This document shows, piece after piece, positions 59,181 through 64,000 of a stretch of DNA of 64,000 bases. The notes under the pieces were generated by a model. It worked only from the letters and a program-made list of their open reading frames with translations. It was not told where the DNA came from and did not search any database. Made by a program: the position numbers and the translations under genes. Each line of letters begins with the position of its first letter. Positions within the stretch are counted from its first letter, which is position 1. The DNA is from Clostridia bacterium (lineage in GTDB: Bacteria > Bacillota > Clostridia > Oscillospirales > Acutalibacteraceae), in NCBI GenBank assembly GCA_017481575.1, contig JAFUPA010000054.1:1-64000 (forward strand), given 5' to 3'.

Positions 59181-61760
59181 TTAATACACAGAAAAAGTAG
59201 CTCTCTCGGTATATTCTTGACTCCATTGTGCATTAGAAGAAACAATTTCATTATACTTCATTTCAGCCATTCTATCTGTCATTCCGGCTATGTAATCGGT
59301 TATAACTCTTAATGTGATCACTCGCCTTATTTCTTCTGGACTAACACCGAAGTTCATTTTAAATGATTTTAAGCTTATAGAGTTGTTGAAATTAATGCCA
59401 AATTTTTTAGATTCTACGTTATTATTAATAACTTTAATTATTAAAACTTTGCGAAGAAATTCAACAACTTTTTTTCGCGCATCTTTATTACCTTTTGTTT
59501 CTTTTAACTTTAAATAATAATACTCTAATAATGAATTTTGTAAACCATAACTATTTAAACTTGAAGCGGCAATCATGAACTCTTGTTCTATTCTATTTCG
59601 TTGCTTGAGGGGAAGCATACCAGGATTATTAGAATAGAATCTATAAAGTTCTTGAATTATCTGCTTAGCTGTATAATTCATGTTTGCTATTCGTGTACTT
59701 TTATTGTATTCGGCTTTGATAAAATCTGTTATGCCCTTTACGGCGCAAAAAACTTCTTTTTCAAAATTCACTAAAAATGATTCTTTTATGACTTCCTTTT
59801 TTTGATTTGAATTCATTTTTTTGTTCAATTTATTGTTTAGGACTTCGTTGGATACAGTTATAAATTCTTCTCTATCATAGCCATTTATATTGTTTTTACT
59901 CGTGTGTATAATTTTTTCAATAAGAGCTGGTGTTGTTGTATGTGGCAACAATTTGCAAAGATAGTTATAAATGATAAATATAGCATCCACTTTAGTTCCT
60001 ATTTTATTAGGTGTCTCATCTGTTATAATAATCCAGGATTTGGCAACAGAAAAAAAGGAGTGTAGGGTTTTATATTGTTCTGTGGAGAAATAAAAGTTAT
60101 TATTAGATTTAAACTTTTGAATGCTAATATTTGGGCTAGAATAATCCTTGCCTAATCTTTTTTCTGTTTCCTTTATTATTTTATCAAGAACTGTAATTAT
60201 ACTATCCATTAAAGGAGAATCATTTTCGGTAAATAAAGCATTAAGCTCCGTAATTTGTTGAACAATATTATTGATTGATTCTTTTTCAGGTTTAGTATTG
60301 CATGTATCATAAAGAACTTCACAATATTTGTTTTTTTTATCCATTTGAAACATTTGTATTATTATCATATTAACCCTATTTAGCATTTTTTCCAAATAGC
60401 CCATACTAACAAATTCTTCCCAATCGTGGCTCATATATGCTATTTTATCAGCCCAACAAACAATTTGAGTTTCAATACCTCCAAGTAAAACTCCGTTGTA
60501 TTTGTTGCAGTTTTCATAACCTACTGGTACAAAAAGATCGGAGCAATCATATTGCAATTTATATGCAGCGTTAGATATGTCTTCACTAAATGAATCAGTA
60601 TCATGTTTTAAAACGCCCTCAAGTACATGCTTTGAAATGCCAAGTCCACGTATGCCAAGAGGTTTAAGGGTTCTGTGAGAGCAAAGAAAGTCTAATACTT
60701 TTACACCTTGTATTGCGTGTGAAAAAGAACCAGCAAAATGCGCTTCAAGATAATCACGTATAGCATATTCACCTGCATGGCCAAATGGAGTATGTCCGAT
60801 ATCATGACCGATAGCAATTGTTTCTGCCAATTGACAGTTTGCACCTAAGGCCATCGCTATTTTTCTGCTTATTTTTTCAACCTCAAGAGAGTGCAATAGT
60901 CTTGTTCTTTGATCATCTGATACAGAATTAACCATTACTTGGGTTTTATACTGTAATCGTCTGAAAGCTTCCGTGCTGATTATTCTTTCCTCTTCGCGTT
61001 GAAAGAGGGTTCTCTTATCATCAAAAAACGCTTTTGCAATGTCTATTTTGTTTTGAAGTGATATTTCTATGTTATGGTGATTATGAGTTTTAAGCCCATA
61101 TGCATTATATACTTCTAAAAAGTCTTCGTTTTCTAAAGAGTCTTTATCATGTATGTGGACATTGTTTTTTATTAGAGGATAAGATAATCCGACAGGTTTG
61201 ATTCTATAATTAAAATAAGTTTCAAGGTATGGAGCTGTTTTAGCATTGGCAAGATGTTTTGATATGTTTTTATTAGAAAATTCATCTTTGCCAGTAATCT
61301 CACCTTCTTTTTCCATTTCTATAAAAACTGGGATAATAGGCTCCTGATATTCATTTTCTAATTCAATTTCCATAATTGCTTTATTAAAAAAGAAACAACT
61401 ATAGTTTTCAAAATTCTTATAAACATCGATTTCTATTATCTTACCTTCATAAGGAAATGAAAATCGTTCTTTTTCTATTGTTGCATATGTAGGGTCTAAC
61501 TCGTTTAAAAGATTATAATATTCTTCTGCTGTAATCTTTTTTTCAAATTCATTTCGGGACATTGATGTTATTTTTGTTTTTTCAGTATATGTATATACTA
61601 TATTTCCATTTATATCTATGTGTCTGATTCTGCGTTCGATATTACTATCACTTTTAAGATAGGTTTGTCTAATAAATTTAGTTTCACACCTAGGTATGCT
61701 TTTTATTAATTGTAAATCTGGATTTTTTATTAAATATTTTCGTTCAACTTCTATACCCAT
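59181..61760 (-). CDS. CYTH (triphosphate tunnel) domain fused to dGTPase-type HD phosphohydrolase
   Basis: An 859-residue two-enzyme fusion. Residues 1-185 form a CYTH domain: the ExExK motif EVERK (Glu4, Glu6, Lys8), IERRIRHID, ATIEKERF, IIEIDVYK (108-115) and IMEIELE (129-135). Residues 235-470 carry a dNTP triphosphohydrolase HD domain: FRRLQYKTQV, RTRLLHSLE (His290), IGHDIGHTPFGHAGE (His319, Asp320) and WADKIAY (Asp438), all metal ligands intact. The C-terminal region ends with DYIAGMTDRMAE, the usual dGTPase tail. Family dGTPases release inorganic triphosphate, and CYTH enzymes often hydrolyse it, so the two activities may be sequential. It is the second gene of an AT-rich operon. Confidence 0.85.
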   Translation of the reverse strand: MGIEVERKYLIKNPDLQLIKSIPRCETKFIRQTYLKSDSNIERRIRHIDINGNIVYTYTEKTKITSMSRNEFEKKITAEEYYNLLNELDPTYATIEKERFSFPYEGKIIEIDVYKNFENYSCFFFNKAIMEIELENEYQEPIIPVFIEMEKEGEITGKDEFSNKNISKHLANAKTAPYLETYFNYRIKPVGLSYPLIKNNVHIHDKDSLENEDFLEVYNAYGLKTHNHHNIEISLQNKIDIAKAFFDDKRTLFQREEERIISTEAFRRLQYKTQVMVNSVSDDQRTRLLHSLEVEKISRKIAMALGANCQLAETIAIGHDIGHTPFGHAGEYAIRDYLEAHFAGSFSHAIQGVKVLDFLCSHRTLKPLGIRGLGISKHVLEGVLKHDTDSFSEDISNAAYKLQYDCSDLFVPVGYENCNKYNGVLLGGIETQIVCWADKIAYMSHDWEEFVSMGYLEKMLNRVNMIIIQMFQMDKKNKYCEVLYDTCNTKPEKESINNIVQQITELNALFTENDSPLMDSIITVLDKIIKETEKRLGKDYSSPNISIQKFKSNNNFYFSTEQYKTLHSFFSVAKSWIIITDETPNKIGTKVDAIFIIYNYLCKLLPHTTTPALIEKIIHTSKNNINGYDREEFITVSNEVLNNKLNKKMNSNQKKEVIKESFLVNFEKEVFCAVKGITDFIKAEYNKSTRIANMNYTAKQIIQELYRFYSNNPGMLPLKQRNRIEQEFMIAASSLNSYGLQNSLLEYYYLKLKETKGNKDARKKVVEFLRKVLIIKVINNNVESKKFGINFNNSISLKSFKMNFGVSPEEIRRVITLRVITDYIAGMTDRMAEMKYNEIVSSNAQWSQEYTERATFSVY

Positions 61761-61786
61761 AATTGTTATACGTCCTTTCTTTTAAT

Positions 61787-63022
61787 TTAATAAGTAAGTA
61801 ACTCATTAAATGCTTTTATGGCAAAGCTGTCTGTCATGCCGGAAATGTAGTCAAGAATAGCACGTATATATGTTTTTCTGTTTGGTATTTTTTTATATAT
61901 TTTCTTGTTTTCACATTTAAGAGCTATTTCTTTAAACTCACCATCAGGTACTATCGTGCTATCACAATACTTAGCTAACCAAACCTTGAAAGACTTCACT
62001 AACATTGGACAAGCCTTTTCTTTTTTATCTAAAGCAACCCAAGAATGACTACCATCAAAAGCATCGAGTAAAAATGCAAAAATCTGTGTAATTACTAACT
62101 CCGAATATTTTTTATACGGTTCAAATCTTTCGTTTTTATAAATATAGTCATAATTGAATGCTTTTACTTCATTAAGTTGTTTTAAATATTTATCACTTAA
62201 GCAAATACCGTCAGCAGGAGAACTGTTGTTGCAAACATCAATAATCAGATTGTGCATAATAACAGTTGTATTCAAAACACTTTCGTCATTTATTCTTGCG
62301 AGTCTGAGTAATTTGCTTTTCTCTTCTTCACCAATAAAACCTAAGTTTATGGCGTCTTCAATATCTCTTCCTACATATGCAATTTTATCGGCTAACTTAA
62401 CAACACACCCTTCCCACGTTGCAGGTTGATATTGCCCTGGAGTTTTAAAGTCAGAAAAATCAATCAAGTCATTTCTAGGTTTAAGCCCGTTTTCATCCAC
62501 TTCACCACAATGAGAAATAATACCGTCTCTCACTGCGTAAGTTAAATCGAGATTTTTTGAAATCTTATAATTATCTTCCAGCAATTCAATATCATCGACA
62601 AAACGCAGTCCATTTCTTTCGTGCCAAAATTCTTCTTTCAAATACTTTTTACAAAGCTTCTTAATTACAGTTTCGCCTTGATGTCCAAAAGGAGCGTGTC
62701 CAAGGTCATGACCTATAGCAATAGATTTGGTTAATTCACCGTTTAACCCCAAATAATTAGCTATTGTGCTACTTACGGATTCTACATGCGCAACATGTTC
62801 CATACGAGTGCATATATGGTCATTGTTAATATTAAAAAACACTTGTGTTTTGTGCTTTAATCTTCTGTAGGCCATTGAATGCAAAATTCTTGTATAATCA
62901 CGTGCAAAAGGTGTCCTAATATCATCATTGCGAGAGTACAATGTCGAAGGACGTGCTGTTAGTTTGTCCCAATTTGGGTTATTTTCATTTGTTGCGTAAT
63001 CTTGAAAAATACCTTTAGTCAT
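61787..63022 (-). CDS. dGTPase-type HD phosphohydrolase
   Basis: A 411-residue dNTP triphosphohydrolase. The order is ARDYTRILHSMAYRRLKHKTQV (39-60), RMEHVAHVE (His76), IGHDLGHAPFGHQGE (His105, Asp106), KLADKIAYVGRD (Asp212) and the tail DYISGMTDSFA. All four metal ligands are present. It should cut dNTP to nucleoside and triphosphate. The start at 63022 follows AAAGGA with a nine-base gap. The CYTH-HD fusion gene lies 26 bases downstream. The two HD domains are clearly different from each other, so they may form a mixed oligomer. Confidence 0.92.
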   Translation of the reverse strand: MTKGIFQDYATNENNPNWDKLTARPSTLYSRNDDIRTPFARDYTRILHSMAYRRLKHKTQVFFNINNDHICTRMEHVAHVESVSSTIANYLGLNGELTKSIAIGHDLGHAPFGHQGETVIKKLCKKYLKEEFWHERNGLRFVDDIELLEDNYKISKNLDLTYAVRDGIISHCGEVDENGLKPRNDLIDFSDFKTPGQYQPATWEGCVVKLADKIAYVGRDIEDAINLGFIGEEEKSKLLRLARINDESVLNTTVIMHNLIIDVCNNSSPADGICLSDKYLKQLNEVKAFNYDYIYKNERFEPYKKYSELVITQIFAFLLDAFDGSHSWVALDKKEKACPMLVKSFKVWLAKYCDSTIVPDGEFKEIALKCENKKIYKKIPNRKTYIRAILDYISGMTDSFAIKAFNELLTY

Positions 63023-63083
63023 ACCAATCAATCCTTTCACAGATAGTTACATTATTAAAAAATAATCAACAAATAACTATATT

Positions 63084-63111
63084 TATACAGATTAACTGTA
63101 TACAATTAACC
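63084..63111 (-). promoter_or_regulatory. Operator-like palindrome upstream of the dGTPase operon
   Basis: TATACAG-5-CTGTATA (63084-63102) is a perfect inverted repeat. It overlaps a second, 22-bp near-palindrome centred on TGTATACA (63090-63111, two mismatched pairs). Both lie 60-90 bases upstream of the operon start, across plausible -10 sequences. The reader is not in the window. Confidence 0.5.
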
Positions 63112-63193
63112 AACCAAGCACAATATGCCTTGCAAAAATGTGCCTTTTTTCGACAAAAATGCTTATTTTTTGACTGATTAGCAATCCACACAT

Positions 63194-63222
63194 TCGACAA
63201 GTCCTCCCTTAATTTGTATAAT
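63194..63222 (+). promoter_or_regulatory. Promoter of tnpV
   Basis: TCGACA (63194-63199), 17 bases, TATAAT (63217-63222); the AAAGGAGG ribosome binding site follows. Confidence 0.6.
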
Positions 63223-63252
63223 TAAGTTGCAAAATTAAAGGAGGTTGTTATT

Positions 63253-63582
63253 ATGTCAAACAAAATTCAGTATCGCCGTGTGAGTGATTATCTAATTCCT
63301 AACCTCATCATACCACCTGAAGAAGCAAGTGTAAGACTTGGCAAGTGGGGTATGATACACAAAACCTATCTTGAAAGATATAAGAAGGTGTTTTTTAATA
63401 CACTTCTTATTCAAGGCAAACTTTATCAGCACTGTGCCGAGATAGAAAATCAGGCTCGTGAGATGTATGACACTCTCATTGAGCTAATGAAAGAAGCTGA
63501 AGGTGTAACCGAACAACTAAAAGAAGAAAATCAGATGGAATGGGTATGTCGTATGCAAAATATTGAAGCAAGGGCAAGATAG
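63253..63582 (+). CDS. tnpV: Transposon-encoded protein TnpV
   Basis: A 109-residue protein of the TnpV family found in clostridial transposons such as the Tn4451 group. It shows YRRVSDYLIPNL, LGKWGMIHKTYLERYKK, LIQGKLYQHCAEIENQAREM and GVTEQLKEENQMEWV. Its role in transposition is not settled. No large recombinase gene is seen here, so this is either the edge of an element or a solitary remnant. AAAGGAGG lies eight bases before the ATG. A frameshifted sister copy lies at 58758-59119 in the same orientation. Confidence 0.9.
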   Translation: MSNKIQYRRVSDYLIPNLIIPPEEASVRLGKWGMIHKTYLERYKKVFFNTLLIQGKLYQHCAEIENQAREMYDTLIELMKEAEGVTEQLKEENQMEWVCRMQNIEARAR

Positions 63583-63628
63583 GTTGTTACAACAGAACTA
63601 GTTTATACATAACACCACTTTCAAAATA

Positions 63629-63657
63629 TTGACATTCTTGGTACAGAAGAGTATAAT
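63629..63657 (+). promoter_or_regulatory. Consensus promoter of the attenuated GNAT gene
   Basis: TTGACA (63629-63634), 17 bases, TATAAT (63652-63657), a perfect consensus. Confidence 0.85.
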
Positions 63658-63689
63658 TATAAAAAATTACTGAAAGGCAGGTGGACAAA

Positions 63690-63746
63690 ATGACAATGAC
63701 TATTATTTTACGAAATCGAAGTGCCGTTTTGTCCGTTTGTGATTGA
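63690..63746 (+). CDS. Leader peptide of the GNAT attenuator
   Basis: An 18-residue frame, MTMTIILRNRSAVLSVCD, with GCAGGTGG as ribosome binding site and a promoter directly upstream. Its codons 8-12 (Arg-Asn-Arg-Ser-Ala) form the RNA segment that can pair with the first arm of the downstream terminator. It is most likely translated only to sense ribosome progress. Confidence 0.75.
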   Translation: MTMTIILRNRSAVLSVCD

Positions 63747-63809
63747 TGTAATACATATCTTTCTGAATTAGCAAGGCATCTTCGATTTTCGGAGGTGCCT
63801 TAATTTTTT
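63711..63809 (+). promoter_or_regulatory. Transcription attenuator (mutually exclusive hairpins)
   Basis: The terminator pairs 63773-63785 with 63789-63801 (13 bp, two G-U) and is followed by six T residues. The competing antiterminator pairs CGAAATCGAAGTGCC (63711-63725) in the leader frame with GGCATCTTCGATTTTCG (63775-63791). A ribosome moving through the leader covers 63711-63725 and lets the terminator form. A ribosome stalled early leaves it free and allows read-through. Confidence 0.75.
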
Positions 63810-63826
63810 CAGAAAGAGGTCATTTT

Positions 63827-64000
63827 ATGTATTATGCAAAGCCTTTAATGGCAGAAGATGTTCATTATGTTGCATCAATAATGTCGGAAATAAGCAATAT
63901 TATAGCTCTTCATTCAATAAATCATTCGTTGGCAGAATGGAAATGTATTTTTGATGAAAATGCTCGTGATGCGGATGAAGAAAACTTTTTGATTTGTGCT
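63827..64000 (+). CDS. GNAT-family acetyltransferase (5' part; runs off the window)
   Basis: The first 58 codons are present and the frame is open to the window end. MYYAKPLMAEDVHYVASIMSEI looks like a GNAT N-terminus (a beta strand, then the AEDV helix). AGAGGT stands six bases before the ATG. The consensus promoter, leader peptide and attenuator suggest an inducible resistance enzyme acting on a translation inhibitor. The family call rests on a short fragment. Confidence 0.55.
   Translation, partial: MYYAKPLMAEDVHYVASIMSEISNIIALHSINHSLAEWKCIFDENARDADEENFLICA

Overview
The window looks like a chromosomal segment of a strictly anaerobic gut Firmicute, probably a Clostridia/Oscillospirales-type commensal. 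The basis is the strong AGGAGG-type ribosome binding sites, an anaerobic class III ribonucleotide reductase with its activase, a tandem glycine riboswitch, an anaerobic sulfatase-maturating enzyme, an iron(II) Feo system, many host-glycan enzymes and TnpV-type transposon genes. I could not run a database search, so the taxonomy is an inference.

Layout. Positions 1-180 hold an array of tiny hairpins; then come an FAD oxidoreductase, an XRE regulator and a lipoprotein/membrane pair (0.2-3.6 kb). A minus-strand nrdG-nrdD-trxB cluster (3.7-7.9 kb) makes deoxynucleotides without oxygen; NrdD carries its own C-terminal CxxC redoxin domain. From 8 to 23 kb, plus-strand genes encode an exported alpha/beta hydrolase, a membrane sulfatase with its anSME activator, a PIG-L deacetylase, a phosphohexomutase, an N-acetylneuraminate-lyase-type aldolase, an N-acylglucosamine 2-epimerase, a GH5 enzyme, a second exported hydrolase and a metallophosphoesterase. 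Together they fit capture and catabolism of sulfated, sialylated or amino-sugar glycans. The feoA-feoA-feoB-Cys-rich operon (23.3-26.3 kb) carries three matching palindromes of DtxR-box type.

From 26 to 50 kb there are a secreted protein of unknown function, a metallophosphoesterase, a heterodimeric ABC exporter with an FAD oxidoreductase, a candidate 400-nt non-coding RNA, two acyltransferases, a GNAT / BadF-type kinase / SIS amino-sugar operon, a GH84 enzyme, ribokinase with a pentulose-phosphate 3-epimerase, a propeller-barrel protein, a GH71/99-like enzyme, a GPH sugar symporter and a membrane GDPD.

The right end (50-64 kb) is accessory: a 29-residue hydrophobic peptide gene, an ART-type (DUF3990-like) toxin with an HTH partner, a B12/radical SAM enzyme, a glycine-riboswitch-controlled permease, and several partial tRNA-3'-end/terminator repeats. 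Last comes an AT-rich island bounded by a broken and an intact tnpV. Inside the island is a two-gene operon: an HD dGTPase-like protein, followed by an 859-residue protein joining an N-terminal CYTH (triphosphate tunnel) domain to a second dGTPase-type HD domain. I consider this pair the best candidate for an undescribed nucleotide-depletion (possibly antiphage) system. The window ends in a GNAT gene preceded by a leader peptide and a transcription attenuator.
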